A DNA stretch of 64,000 nucleotides from Anaerolinea thermophila UNI-1 (GCF_000199675.1 NC_014960.1:744001-808000); one strand, 5' to 3'. Shown: positions 18,230 through 26,631, numbered from the stretch's first letter. Notes: a model not told the origin generated them from the letters alone. Made by a program: numbers and translations.

Positions 18230-19732
18230 TTACAGCCCGTAAATCTCGCCGTACTTGCGTTCCAGATAGCGCAGGTAGGGCTGAGGGGTGATGCGCGAGC
18301 CGGTAACCTTCTCCACCAGGTCCTGCGGTTCGTACAGGCGTCCCCAGCGGTGCACGTTCTCTCTCAGCCAGCTCAGCAGGGCGCCGAACTCGCCTTTTTC
18401 GATTTGCCCTTCCAAGTCGGGGATATCCTTGTTAATTTTCTCCCACAACTGCGCCGAAACCAGGTTGCCCAGCGCGTAGGTGGGGAAGTAGCCAAAGTAT
18501 CCGCTCGACCAGTGGATGTCCTGCAGGACGCCGAGGGCGTCGTTGGGCGGGGTGAGTCCCAAGTAGGACTGGAATTTTTCGTTCCAGGCGGCGGGCAGGT
18601 CTTTGACTTCCAGACTGCCTTCCAGCAGGGCAATTTCCAGTTCCAGCCTCAGCATGATGTGCAGGTTGTAGGTGGCTTCGTCGGCTTCCACGCGGATGAA
18701 CGAAGGCTCTACCTTGTTGATGGCTTTGTAAAAGGCTTCCAGGGGCACATTGCCCAACTGGCTGGGGAAGTATTCCTGCAGACGCTTGTAGAAGAACTTC
18801 CAGAAAGGCAGGGAGCGCCCGACCAGATTTTCCCACATGCGCGACTGCGATTCGTGAACCGCCATGGAAGCGCCGTGGCGCAGAGGTGTGCGGTGATATG
18901 CCGGGTCTAAGCCCAGGTCATACAGGGCATGACCGCACTCGTGCATGGTGCCGAAGAGTGCCGTCCCCAGACGGCGAGTATCCACGCGGGTGGTGATGCG
19001 CACATCGCCCACGCCAAAACTGGTGGTAAAGGGGTGGGCGGATTTATCCTGCCGCCCTTTTTGCCAGTCGTAGCCAAAGCGGGTGATAACCTCGACACCG
19101 AAATCCCACTGGGCTTTTTCGGGGAATTCCTGTTGCAGGAAGGAGTCATCCACCTGCGGGCGGGACTGAATGGCTTTGAGCAGGGCAACCTGCCGCGGAC
19201 GAACTTCGTCAAAAATGGCTTGCACCTCGGCGGTCTTCATGCCCGGCTCAAAGTCGTCCAACTGCGGGTCATACACGTGGGTGTAGGGCTTGAAGAACTC
19301 GGAGTATTCGCGGCGCATTTCCACAATGCGTTCCAGATGGGGCTGGAACGGGCGGAAATCGGCTTGCTGGCGGGCTTTCACCCAGGCTTCCTGCGCCAGG
19401 GTGGTCACTTCGGTAAACTCGCTTACCCACTGGGCAGGCACGCGGGTGCGCTTCTGATAATCGCGCAGGGTTACGCGCACCAGGGCGCGCTCGAAGGAAT
19501 CGGCGGGCAGGTGGGCGGTTTCCTTTTCAAGGTCGGCAAGCAGTTCGCCCATCTCGCTGGATACCCAGCGCTCATGCTCCAGACGCGCCAGCAGTGCCAG
19601 TTGACTGCCGCGGTCTTCGGCGCCACCGGGGGGCATGTACGTTTGCTGGTCCCAACTGAGGATGGCGGCGGTGGCTGTCAGGTCGGTGATTTCGCCTAAC
19701 AGGGTTTTCAGTTTTGCAAGTTTTTCTTCCAT
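18230..19732 (-). CDS. M32 family metallocarboxypeptidase
   Basis: 500 residues, the normal length of thermostable carboxypeptidase 1 (Taq/Pfu type). The zinc-binding HEXXH is HECGH at residues 264-268 within TMHECGHALYD, and the third ligand region lies in AVHESQSRMWEN downstream. Members are cytosolic dimers that remove C-terminal residues with broad specificity. The gene is the last of a minus-strand run with serA-like and rpiB genes (70- and 93-base gaps) and is followed by a good terminator. The start ATG at 19732 has AGGAAAGG just upstream on the coding strand. Confidence 0.92.
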   Translation of the reverse strand: MEEKLAKLKTLLGEITDLTATAAILSWDQQTYMPPGGAEDRGSQLALLARLEHERWVSSEMGELLADLEKETAHLPADSFERALVRVTLRDYQKRTRVPAQWVSEFTEVTTLAQEAWVKARQQADFRPFQPHLERIVEMRREYSEFFKPYTHVYDPQLDDFEPGMKTAEVQAIFDEVRPRQVALLKAIQSRPQVDDSFLQQEFPEKAQWDFGVEVITRFGYDWQKGRQDKSAHPFTTSFGVGDVRITTRVDTRRLGTALFGTMHECGHALYDLGLDPAYHRTPLRHGASMAVHESQSRMWENLVGRSLPFWKFFYKRLQEYFPSQLGNVPLEAFYKAINKVEPSFIRVEADEATYNLHIMLRLELEIALLEGSLEVKDLPAAWNEKFQSYLGLTPPNDALGVLQDIHWSSGYFGYFPTYALGNLVSAQLWEKINKDIPDLEGQIEKGEFGALLSWLRENVHRWGRLYEPQDLVEKVTGSRITPQPYLRYLERKYGEIYGL

Positions 19733-19801
19733 GGGACACCTTTCCTGAAAAATAGGGTTAGAGAGAGTGTTTCATCCGCATCAGGGCTGAGAGACTGAGC
19801 C

Positions 19802-20746
19802 TCAGGCGCACTTCCAGCGCAGGGGTTCACCCTTCAATGCGGCCACAACCTCGGTGGCAATGTCGTAGCCTGCCCGCGCCTGGGCTTCGTGCGTTTGCGC
19901 GCCCATGTGCGGGGTGCAGATAACGCGCGGGTGCATGACCAGCGGATTATTCTCGCTGGGCGGTTCGACGGCAAAGACATCCAGGGCGGCACCGGCTACC
20001 TTGCCGGAATTGAGCGCCGCCAGCAGGGCTTCTTCATCTACAATCCCGCCGCGAGAGGCGTTAATCAGATACACGCCGTCTTTCATTCGGGCAAACTGTT
20101 CGTGGCTGAGCAGGTTTTTGGTTTCGGCGGTCAGCGGCAGGTGCAGGGAGAGGAAATCGGAGCGCGCCAGCAGGTCGTTCAAGTCATCCACCGGCTCACT
20201 GCACTGGCACAGTTCATCTTTGGGGCGGAAGCGGTCAAACGCCAGCACGTGCATCCCAAAGGCTTGGGCGCGCTCGGCAACCGCTGAGCCAATCCGTCCA
20301 CATCCGATGATGCCCAGGGTCTTCTGGTAGAGTTCGTGCCCTTCAAATTCTTTCTTCAGCCACTTGTTTTGCTTCATGCTGGCATCGGCGCGGGGAATTT
20401 CGCGCACCAGCGCCAGCATCAAGCCCATCGCCAGTTCGGCGACCGAGACGGTAGTTGCCAGCGGGGAATTGACCACAGTAACGCCGGCGGCGCGGGCGGC
20501 GTTGAGGTCAATGTTGTCCACGCCAATGCCGGCGCGCCCCACGACCTTCAGGCGCTTTCCGGCTTCAAAGACAGCCGCGTTCACCTTGGTGCGACTGCGC
20601 ACGATGAGCGCGTCCACCTCACCCACTTCTTTGAGCAGGTCTTCCGGCGAGATACCGGTGCGGTCAATGACCTCGCCATATTCGCGCAGGTAGGCTTTGC
20701 CTTTTTCTGCCAGCCCATCGGTGATCATGATCTTATACGTTGCCAT
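19802..20746 (-). CDS. serA: D-3-phosphoglycerate dehydrogenase-like protein (short form)
   Basis: 314 residues. The hydroxyacid dehydrogenase fold is clear: Rossmann motif GIIGCGRIGSAVAERA, catalytic Arg in NASRGGIVDE, Glu in FAVEPPSENN and His in CTPHMGAQT. The N-terminal VIVRSRTKV and VGRAGIGVDNID segments are very SerA-like. It is the short type lacking the C-terminal ACT domain, so it would not be serine-regulated in the classical way. The predicted reaction is 3-phosphoglycerate to 3-phosphohydroxypyruvate with NAD. No other serine gene is adjacent, so a different 2-hydroxyacid substrate remains possible. Confidence 0.8.
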   Translation of the reverse strand: MATYKIMITDGLAEKGKAYLREYGEVIDRTGISPEDLLKEVGEVDALIVRSRTKVNAAVFEAGKRLKVVGRAGIGVDNIDLNAARAAGVTVVNSPLATTVSVAELAMGLMLALVREIPRADASMKQNKWLKKEFEGHELYQKTLGIIGCGRIGSAVAERAQAFGMHVLAFDRFRPKDELCQCSEPVDDLNDLLARSDFLSLHLPLTAETKNLLSHEQFARMKDGVYLINASRGGIVDEEALLAALNSGKVAGAALDVFAVEPPSENNPLVMHPRVICTPHMGAQTHEAQARAGYDIATEVVAALKGEPLRWKCA

Positions 20747-20839
20747 GAAATGCTTCTCCTTGGGGATGATTTCATCGCGGGGAATACCCTCCGCTTGATT
20801 GTACCCTGAGTTGTGTCATAATTCCAACCCGGTCGTTGC

Positions 20840-21286
20840 TCACTCTTTGCCTGCATCGAGTTCCTCGATGACGCGCAGGCAGGCATCGTCCTGCGGGTTG
20901 GGCTGGTAGGCGGTGCTGAGCCAGGCATCCAGAATCTCCACGGCGAGCGGTTCGCTGGTCAGGCGCATGGAGAGGCACAGCACGTTAGCGTTATTCCATT
21001 TGCGCGCGCCGCGGGCAGTCTCAGCATCGGCGCACAGCGCGGCGCGGATGCCGCGCACCTTGTTGGCGGCGATGCTCACACCGGTGCCTGTCCAGCATAG
21101 CAGGATACCCTCGTCGGCATCTCCGCGCGCCACGGCAGTGGCGGCATCGCGGGCAACGGCGGACCACTGCCAGGCTTCTCCGGCGGGCGGTCCGAAGGTC
21201 TGGACTTCGTATCCGTGTTCTGCCAGGTAAGACAGAATGCGGTCCACAATGGGCAAATGTTCATCCCAGCCAATGGCAATGCGCAT
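20840..21286 (-). CDS. rpiB: RpiB/LacA/LacB family sugar-phosphate isomerase
   Basis: 148 residues from ATG 21286, preceded by AGGAGG at ideal spacing. The signature GILLCWTGTGVSIAANKVRGI contains the catalytic Cys, and the ARKWNNANVLCLSMR segment is conserved in RpiB. The expected reaction is ribose-5-phosphate to ribulose-5-phosphate interconversion. The N-terminal substrate motif (normally DHAG-like) reads GWDEHLPI, a departure that leaves room for another aldose phosphate. It is the first gene of a minus-strand run towards the M32 peptidase. Confidence 0.8.
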   Translation of the reverse strand: MRIAIGWDEHLPIVDRILSYLAEHGYEVQTFGPPAGEAWQWSAVARDAATAVARGDADEGILLCWTGTGVSIAANKVRGIRAALCADAETARGARKWNNANVLCLSMRLTSEPLAVEILDAWLSTAYQPNPQDDACLRVIEELDAGKE

Positions 21287-21319
21287 CTTTCCTCCTGTTT
21301 CTGCATCTATTCTATGCTG

Positions 21320-21327
21320 ATTATAAT
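21320..21327. promoter_or_regulatory. Overlapping divergent -10 element
   Basis: The palindrome ATTATAAT provides TATAAT on both strands (plus 21322-21327, minus 21325-21320). It lies between the divergent rpiB-like gene (ATG 21286) and the hypothetical gene (ATG 21351). -35 elements are weak on both sides. Confidence 0.35.
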
Positions 21328-21350
21328 GAAGAGGTATAAGGAAAGTGGCA

Positions 21351-21698
21351 ATGGAGATTGCCCGGTTGATCGAACGCATTCAGCAAAAGATTGCTGAGGT
21401 GGAGAGCCTCTATCAGCGGCAATCCGGTGGTGCATCCTTTTGTCAGGTACAGCGGGATGGACGGGTAACCGGCGGGTTGAAATACGAAGAGGGGCGCATG
21501 GTGGCGCTCCATTTTGCCCGCCGTGCCCTGCAACAGCGGGGGGAAGCTGGGCTTGCCGACATTGAAGAGGAAGAGCAAACTTGGCTGAAAGCGCTGGCAG
21601 ATTTGCAGGCAAAGCCTTCTCTGCCGATGCTCTGGCTGGCATACCGCCAGGGCGGGGTGGATGCGTTTCACTGGCTGAGGGAGCAATTTGGCGAATAA
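21351..21698 (+). CDS. Conserved-looking hypothetical protein
   Basis: About 115 residues. The N-terminal half is a coiled-coil-like helix (EIARLIERIQQKIAEVESLYQ), followed by a small beta segment and an acidic helix. The C-terminus contains a tryptophan-rich stretch. I do not recognise a family. ATG 21351 has AAGGA eight bases upstream; a GTG two codons earlier is an alternative. It is divergent from the rpiB-like gene and followed by the thioesterase gene, which has its own -10 element. Confidence 0.55.
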   Translation: MEIARLIERIQQKIAEVESLYQRQSGGASFCQVQRDGRVTGGLKYEEGRMVALHFARRALQQRGEAGLADIEEEEQTWLKALADLQAKPSLPMLWLAYRQGGVDAFHWLREQFGE

Positions 21699-21734
21699 GT
21701 CTGCCGAAAGGCTTCCTGCTCCGCCGCGATGAGA

Positions 21735-21740
21735 TATAAT
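21735..21740 (+). promoter_or_regulatory. -10 element of a leaderless thioesterase transcript
   Basis: TATAAT ends seven bases before the ATG at 21748, so transcription should begin at or next to the start codon. No Shine-Dalgarno could fit. The -35 region is weak. Confidence 0.45.
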
Positions 21741-21747
21741 CGCATGC

Positions 21748-22170
21748 ATGGCTGAATTTCGTTTCTCTATCCCCCTGGAAACCCGTTATGGCGATTTAGA
21801 CCCGCAGTGGCATTTGAACAATGCCCGTTTTCTGACCTTCTTTGAGCATGCCCGCATGGCGTATCTGGTGCATTTGGGCTTGTGGGACGGCAAGGATTTC
21901 TTCAAACTTGGCTTGATTGTTGCCGATGTGCATGTATCTTATCTGGCGCCGGTGGAGATTTTCCACAAGTGCCGGGTGGACCTGCGCGTTGCACGCTTGG
22001 GAAACAAGAGCATGACCTTCGAGTACCGTCTGGTAGATGAGGATGATGGCACGCTCTACGCCACTGCCGAGACGGTGATGGTGTCTTACGATTACTATAC
22101 CCGCAAGAGTATTCCCATCCCTGCCGAGTGGCGGGAAAAAATCAAAGCCTTTGAAGGCTTGAGCGATTGA
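21748..22170 (+). CDS. Hotdog-fold acyl-CoA thioesterase
   Basis: 140 residues. The N-terminal TRYGDLDPQWHLNNARFLTFFEHAR is the 4-hydroxybenzoyl-CoA thioesterase (4HBT/YbgC-like) active-site segment with its catalytic Asp and following helix. The central beta-sheet continues through HVSYLAPVEIFHKCRVDLRV and MTFEYRLVDED. It hydrolyses acyl-CoA thioesters in the cytosol; chain length is not predictable. The ATG is placed directly behind a -10 element. The M42 peptidase gene begins 13 bases downstream and probably shares the transcript. Confidence 0.85.
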   Translation: MAEFRFSIPLETRYGDLDPQWHLNNARFLTFFEHARMAYLVHLGLWDGKDFFKLGLIVADVHVSYLAPVEIFHKCRVDLRVARLGNKSMTFEYRLVDEDDGTLYATAETVMVSYDYYTRKSIPIPAEWREKIKAFEGLSD

Positions 22171-22183
22171 AGAAAGGAAGAAT

Positions 22184-23233
22184 ATGATCTCCCTGCCAGC
22201 CATTGATACGGCGGATCTGGTGAATTTCCTTACCCGTTTGCTGAATACCCCCAGCCCGACCGGGTTTACCCACCGCGCTTTGAGTTTGACCGAGCAGGCG
22301 CTGGAAGGTTTGCCGGTGACAATGCGGCGCACGCGCAAGGGCGCACTGGTCATCCGCTGGGAAGGCGAGCGCAATACTGCTCCCCGCGGCTTAACCGCCC
22401 ATGTGGATACGCTGGGCGCGATGGTGAAAGAAATCAAGCCCAACGGGCGGCTTAAACTGACCAAAGTGGGCGGTTTTGCCTGGAACACGGTGGAAGGCGA
22501 GAATTGCACGGTGTTTACCCGCAGTGGGCGCGAAGTCCGCGGGACGCTGTTGCTGACCAAAGCCTCGTCGCATGTTCACTCCAGCGCGGTCAGCGAGACG
22601 AAACGCGAGGATGATGCGATGGAAGTGCGCCTGGATGAACGCACCACTTCTGCCGAGCAGACCCGGGCGCTGGGCATCGAAGTGGGCGATTTTGTGGCGT
22701 TTGATCCGCGGGTAGAGGTCATTAATGGCTTTGTGCGCTCGCGTCACCTGGATGATAAAGCCTGCGTGGCGTGTGTGGTGGCGGCGTTCAAAGCCCTGCA
22801 TGCCGCCGGGAAGAAGCCGGCGCAAACCACCATTGCGCTGATCAGCAATTACGAAGAGGTGGGACACGGGGCGGCGACGGGGTTTCCGCCGGAGATGAGC
22901 GAACTGCTGGTGGTGGATATGGCGGCGGTGGGCGATGGGCAAAATTCAGACGAGTTTCATGCCTCGTTGTGCGTGAAGGACTCGCGTGGTCCCTATCACC
23001 ACGAGATGAGCAACCGCCTGCGCGACCTTGCCGAGGCGCATCAGATTCCTTACAGGGTGGATATCTACCCCTACTACGGTTCAGACGGCGAAGCCTACTG
23101 GTACGCGGGCGGGGATGTGGCAGTGGCGCTGATTGGACCGGGGGTAGACGCCTCGCACAATTACGAGCGCACTCACATTGAGGCGCTGGAAGCCACCACC
23201 CGCTGGATTCTGGCGTACCTGCTGGCGGAGTAA
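22184..23233 (+). CDS. M42 family aminopeptidase
   Basis: 349 residues. Metal ligands of the M42 (FrvX/YsdC-type) family are visible in order: His in GLTAHVDTLG, bridging Asp in SRHLDDKAC, catalytic Glu pair in SNYEEVGHG, Asp in VVDMAAVG and a C-terminal His in DASHNYERTH. Members form large self-compartmentalising dodecamers that trim peptides from the N-terminus with Zn or Co. AAGGAAG precedes the ATG. Downstream lies the tRNA-Ser promoter. Confidence 0.88.
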   Translation: MISLPAIDTADLVNFLTRLLNTPSPTGFTHRALSLTEQALEGLPVTMRRTRKGALVIRWEGERNTAPRGLTAHVDTLGAMVKEIKPNGRLKLTKVGGFAWNTVEGENCTVFTRSGREVRGTLLLTKASSHVHSSAVSETKREDDAMEVRLDERTTSAEQTRALGIEVGDFVAFDPRVEVINGFVRSRHLDDKACVACVVAAFKALHAAGKKPAQTTIALISNYEEVGHGAATGFPPEMSELLVVDMAAVGDGQNSDEFHASLCVKDSRGPYHHEMSNRLRDLAEAHQIPYRVDIYPYYGSDGEAYWYAGGDVAVALIGPGVDASHNYERTHIEALEATTRWILAYLLAE

Positions 23234-23262
23234 GGAAATTTTTTCAAAGAACGGGAAAATTA

Positions 23263-23271
23263 TGATATAAT
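23263..23271 (+). promoter_or_regulatory. Promoter of the tRNA-Ser pair
   Basis: TGATATAAT is an extended -10 (TGn plus TATAAT at 23266-23271), about 35 bases before the first tRNA. A T-rich stretch at 23239-23245 sits near the -35 position. Confidence 0.5.
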
Positions 23272-23305
23272 CCCTTTGCGCTGAGGGAGATGCCTCGCGC
23301 CCTCA

Positions 23306-23391
<86 letters not shown>

Positions 23392-23405
23392 TCAAAAACG
23401 CACCT

Positions 23406-23497
23406 GGGGAGGTGCCAGAGAGGTCGAATGGGGCCGCCTGCTAAGTGGTTGTCGGGAGCTAAACTCTCGACCGCGGGTTCGAATCCCGCCCTCCCCG
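23406..23497 (+). tRNA. tRNA-Ser (anticodon GCT)
   Basis: The acceptor stem GGGGAGG pairs with CCTCCCC. The anticodon loop CTGCTAA gives GCT, decoding AGC/AGU. A long variable arm (GTCGGGAGC...CTCTCGAC) identifies tRNA-Ser. The T arm is GCGGGTTCGAATCCCGC. It lies 15 bases after the first tRNA-Ser and is followed by a terminator, so the two form one transcript. Confidence 0.97.
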
Positions 23498-23502
23498 CCT
23501 TA

Positions 23503-23533
23503 CCCACCCGAAGAGGGTGGGGTTTTGTTTTTA
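23503..23533 (+). terminator. Rho-independent terminator after the tRNA pair
   Basis: CCCACCC (23503-23509), loop GAAGA, GGGTGGG (23515-23521), then a T-rich run. It is short but strong and well placed to end the tRNA transcript. Confidence 0.85.
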
Positions 23534-24003
23534 TGCGGGTTTGAATCCCATTGAGGGATATGTCTTGCTCTTCTTGCACTTTGCTGGTGAAGGTTTTTGA
23601 GTGAAGAAGATATAAGAATTTGTAATCACCATATTGATCAGAGAACCAAAATATTCCTTTGTGACAGGTAGGTTTGGACACAGTAGAATAACAATTTAAA
23701 ATTATTCACTCAAAATGAGCATCCCCCTGAGAAAGGATTGTATCTTGAAGCCAATTTTTAATGAGGCTGGAAAGTGGAAGGCTCTTATAACTTATGAGGA
23801 CAAAAAGCCTGTTGAAAACTAAAAAGCCCAACGTGATGCGGATATAACTGCTTCCCTGGGTGGCTCAGTGGGAACACGGCTATCTGTCCGTTATTGGCAT
23901 GAATTCTCGCAGAGTATCCTGACTGTTATCTCGTTCTCTCTCAAACCTTAATTTCGAAAATTTGTTTACCAAGTTTAATGCACTCTCTTTGCAGGAAGCC
24001 GAT
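23534..24003. other. Gene-poor stretch with repeat copies and a T-arm-like sequence
   Basis: No convincing gene. At 23535-23550 a sequence nearly identical to the T arm of the adjacent tRNA-Ser recurs. At 23548-23596 lies one copy of a 49-base repeat that recurs at 47551-47599. A 35-codon frame (23715-23822) has no ribosome site and no recognisable relative. The minus strand at about 23890-23990 encodes a short peptide resembling one at about 33080-33190, suggesting debris of the same decayed element. Confidence 0.5.
23548..23596. repeat. 49-base dispersed repeat, copy A
   Basis: It matches 47551-47599; the last 33 bases (from CTTGCTCTTCTTGCACTTTG onward) are identical in both. The other copy flanks transposase debris, so this is probably a leftover of the same kind of element. 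Confidence 0.6.
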
Positions 24004-24055
24004 TGACTCAGAGGTAAAAATCTGGTAGAGTATTTGTAGCAGATATTGCTACAAA
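24004..24055 (+). promoter_or_regulatory. Toxin-antitoxin promoter and palindromic operator
   Basis: TTGACT (24004-24009) and TAGAGT (24026-24031), 16 bases apart, form a plausible promoter. Directly downstream TTTGTAGCA (24033-24041) and TGCTACAAA (24047-24055) form a perfect 9-base inverted repeat around a five-base centre, overlapping the expected transcript start. This is the arrangement expected for autorepression by a Phd-type antitoxin. Confidence 0.6.
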
Positions 24056-24065
24056 TGGAGGAAGC

Positions 24066-24350
24066 ATGACCTTTGTACCCTATCGTGTGTTGCGCAATAC
24101 TCCCGGTGAACTGCGCAAAAAACTCAAGGAAGCCGGACATCTGGTGGTGACTGGAGATGGGGAGCCCTTTGCGGTGATGCTCTCGGTTGAGCCCGGAGAA
24201 GTGGAGCAGGTGCTGGAAACCATCCTGAGGTTACGAGCCCAGCAGGCGGTGCGCCGTATGCGGGAAAGCGCCCAGGAGCGCGGATTGGAGCGGTTGAGCG
24301 AGGCGGACATCGAATCCGAAATTCGCGCAGTGCGGAAAGCACGGAAGTGA
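24066..24350 (+). CDS. Phd/YefM-type antitoxin
   Basis: 94 residues. The N-terminus (YRVLRNTPGELRKKLKEAGHLVVTGDGEPFAVMLSV) has the beta-alpha-alpha-beta layout of Phd/YefM DNA-binding antitoxins, with the TGDGEP turn before the last strand. The C-terminal half is helical and charged and would wrap the toxin. GGAGG stands ahead of the ATG. It ends three bases before the PIN-domain toxin gene. It probably represses its own promoter through the palindrome at 24033-24055. Confidence 0.75.
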   Translation: MTFVPYRVLRNTPGELRKKLKEAGHLVVTGDGEPFAVMLSVEPGEVEQVLETILRLRAQQAVRRMRESAQERGLERLSEADIESEIRAVRKARK

Positions 24351-24353
24351 GAA

Positions 24354-24764
24354 ATGCGCATCGTTCTCGATACCAATGTGCTGGTGTCTGCGCTGCTCAA
24401 CCCCTTTGGCGCTCCGGGGAGAGTGCTGGACTTGATTCTGGCAGGTTCGGTACGGATGGTGTACGATGATCGGATTCTCTCGGAGTATCGGGAAGTCCTT
24501 TCGCGTCCCCGGTTTGGGTTCGAAAAACAGCATGTCCAGCGATTGATGGAATACCTGATCTTTACCGGCGAAGGGGTGAGCGCTGCGCCGTTGGCTGTGG
24601 CGGCGCCCGACCTGGACGATTTACCCTTTGCAGAAGTGGCTGTCAGTGGGAATGCCGATGCTCTGGTGACGGGAAACCCGGGACATTTCTCGTTTGTCTA
24701 TCATCTGCCAGTACTTTCACCGGCGGATTTTCTACAATTCTGGTTGGAAAAACAAGCGAAATAA
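24354..24764 (+). CDS. PIN-domain toxin (putative toxin-antitoxin RNase)
   Basis: 136 residues. The N-terminal MRIVLDTNVLVSALL holds the first catalytic Asp of PIN nucleases. The conserved Glu lies in LSEYREVLSRPRF, and the last acidic residues lie in DLDDLPFAEVAVSGNADALVTGN. The subgroup with PRF and TGNPGHF motifs is typical of putative PIN toxins paired with Phd antitoxins. It would cleave RNA when freed from its partner. Confidence 0.8.
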   Translation: MRIVLDTNVLVSALLNPFGAPGRVLDLILAGSVRMVYDDRILSEYREVLSRPRFGFEKQHVQRLMEYLIFTGEGVSAAPLAVAAPDLDDLPFAEVAVSGNADALVTGNPGHFSFVYHLPVLSPADFLQFWLEKQAK

Positions 24765-25012
24765 CATAACTTTCATCTGTTCGGATTGCAGTGCTTACGC
24801 AAGGGATATGACTCAAGGGTTTATTTAGTAAGACTAAAAATTGGAAGGGGAGGATTCTGGTTGGTTCTGTTTTACTCGTTGGAGGTGGAATTCGAGTGCG
24901 AGAGGGGTGTAAAAATTTGAGCCCTGATTCGATTTTCTATATTGTTTTGGTTTGACTTTTTACTTAAATGTTTGCGTATTCCATTTTCCTAGTCTCTTAA
25001 GCGGCGCCTTAG

Positions 25013-25378
25013 TTAATCTTTTTGCTGATTCATGTACTTTCCAGAGTTCACTTGATCATATCCTTTCTGAGTTAAGATGGGAGCTTGATAGGTGATCTCT
25101 TCATTAGAATCAACGAAAGTGATTTTTTGCCATTCAACAAATCCCAAGTTTGCTAAACGATTCATAATAGAACAAATTTTCTTTTCCCCGCCACGGAAGC
25201 CCTGGAGAATACTAAAAAATGGAGACGTTTCTAGGCGATGAATACGTCGTCTTCTTCGAATAGGGTCTTGCTCAAATTGTGCTGTTGCGAAGGAATCACC
25301 AGTTAGAATTTTAGCTAAAGTCCCTGCGGTGTAAGGTTTAGTGAATTTTCCCTTAACTAGAGAACAAGAGGATAACAA
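25013..25378 (-). pseudogene. Probable remnant of a winged-helix-type protein
   Basis: An open minus-strand frame of about 121 codons, open a further 17 codons upstream to a stop but with no ATG and no ribosome site. The C-terminal half (IMNRLANLGFVEWQKITF, then a polar strand pair and ILTQKGYDQV) looks like a winged-helix fold. The basic patch DPIRRRRRIHRLE precedes it. The lack of a proper start suggests an N-terminally truncated gene. I cannot assign a family. Confidence 0.3.
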
Positions 25379-25660
25379 ATTGATAGGCGACTTTTCAATA
25401 TAGAGGGTAAGAGAGAACAGCGGAGAGGTTTAGACCTTTCGGAAAGGTTCATCCCCAAAATGGACGGTCTGTTGTGTTTCCGTACAGTATCCCGACAGCG
25501 GGTTTGTATCCATTGTCTTTTGGAATCTGCTAAGCATTTGTTCCACGCGCAGAGTACCCGGTGATGTAATCAATTATCAGAGGATGGCTTGTGAATTGGA
25601 GAATGGGTTCGATCCTATCCCCATGAGAAAGGTCTGCCGGCATGATAGCCAGGACTTCCT
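25379..25660. other. Intergenic region without a convincing gene
   Basis: It contains a small hairpin (GACCTTTCGGAAAGGTTC, about 25433-25450). The minus strand carries a short frame with an unassigned peptide that may be gene debris. Nothing else could be supported. Confidence 0.4.
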
Positions 25661-26545
25661 TCAGTTGATTCGATTCGAATCTTTTTGAATGATTGTAATG
25701 AAAGACTTGGCCTCTTCCGAGAGTTGGTGGTGTTTGGACCACGCCAAAACCAGGTTGCTGGAAATGGTTTCAGCCAGCGGTACATCTACAACATTGGGAT
25801 GCCGATGGTATTCAACCACTTTTTCCATCATCAACGCCACGCCGCTGTTGGAGGCTACCAATCCCAGAATACTTTCCACCCGCAGGCTGGCGTAAAAGAT
25901 TCTCGGTTCAAACCCTGCTGACCGACAGGCGTCCATGATCAATTCGTGAACGACCGTGCCTTTATCAAACATGATGAAGTTTTCGTTAGAAAGTTCATTC
26001 AGTGAGATCTGTTTGCGTTCTGCCAACCGGTGATGACGAGGCAGGATTGCCTTGAGCTTATCGCGGGCAACTATGATGTAATCAAATTGAGATCGGTCAA
26101 GATAGTTATCCCGAACAAAAGCCAGATCAAACTGGTGACTGCTCAGTGCTGGCAGAATCACAGAAGCTTCCCGTTCTTCTACAATGAGCTGGACAGTAGG
26201 GTAGGCTTGCTTGAATTGGGCAATATATGAGGGAATGCCATACTGCGCAATCACGGGAATAGCGATGATGGAAAGAGATGGACTGGCTTTGAAAGGTGCA
26301 ACATTTGCCAGCATGGAGTAGTATTCATCTTTTATCCTTCGGGCATGGGGAAGGAAAACCTTTGCCGCCGAGGTAAGCGAAATTTTGCGCTTGCTGCGGT
26401 CAAAAAGCAAGAACCCCAATTCTTTTTCTAAAGCAATTATCTGCTTGGAAAGCGAAGACTGAGAAATATACAACTCTTCAGCGGCGGCAGAAAAACTGCC
26501 GGTGTCCACCACAGCCAGGAAATAAACAATTTGCTTGATATCCAT
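25661..26545 (-). CDS. LysR-family transcriptional regulator
   Basis: 294 residues. The N-terminal winged helix-turn-helix is unmistakable (residues 1-65: FLAVVDTGSFSAAAEELYIS, then QSSLSKQIIALEKELGFLLF). A two-lobe effector-binding domain of about 200 residues follows. It is transcribed divergently from the ABC sugar operon starting at 26683. A palindrome with T-N11-A symmetry (26559-26575) lies 14 bases from its start, so it most likely controls that operon and itself. Confidence 0.9.
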   Translation of the reverse strand: MDIKQIVYFLAVVDTGSFSAAAEELYISQSSLSKQIIALEKELGFLLFDRSKRKISLTSAAKVFLPHARRIKDEYYSMLANVAPFKASPSLSIIAIPVIAQYGIPSYIAQFKQAYPTVQLIVEEREASVILPALSSHQFDLAFVRDNYLDRSQFDYIIVARDKLKAILPRHHRLAERKQISLNELSNENFIMFDKGTVVHELIMDACRSAGFEPRIFYASLRVESILGLVASNSGVALMMEKVVEYHRHPNVVDVPLAETISSNLVLAWSKHHQLSEEAKSFITIIQKDSNRIN

Positions 26546-26558
26546 AGATATCCCAACC

Positions 26559-26575
26559 TATTCCATCTTGGAATA
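26559..26575. promoter_or_regulatory. Putative LysR operator
   Basis: TATTCC and GGAATA are separated by five bases and contain the T-N11-A pattern used by LysR-type regulators. The site lies just upstream of the lysR-type start, in the divergent intergenic region. Confidence 0.5.
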
Positions 26576-26631
26576 CATTATACCGGGAAATTGAATTGCT
26601 TCACCCATGGTGAGTCAGTACCATAAAACTG

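Noticed and set aside
13000..20800. cas genes near the array
   Set aside because: All neighbouring genes are metabolic or peptidase genes; no Cas1, Cas2, Cas3 or RAMP motifs are present.
23715..23822. 35-codon plus-strand frame starting MSIPLRKDCILKP
   Set aside because: No ribosome site, no promoter and no recognisable relative; it lies in debris, so not called as a gene.
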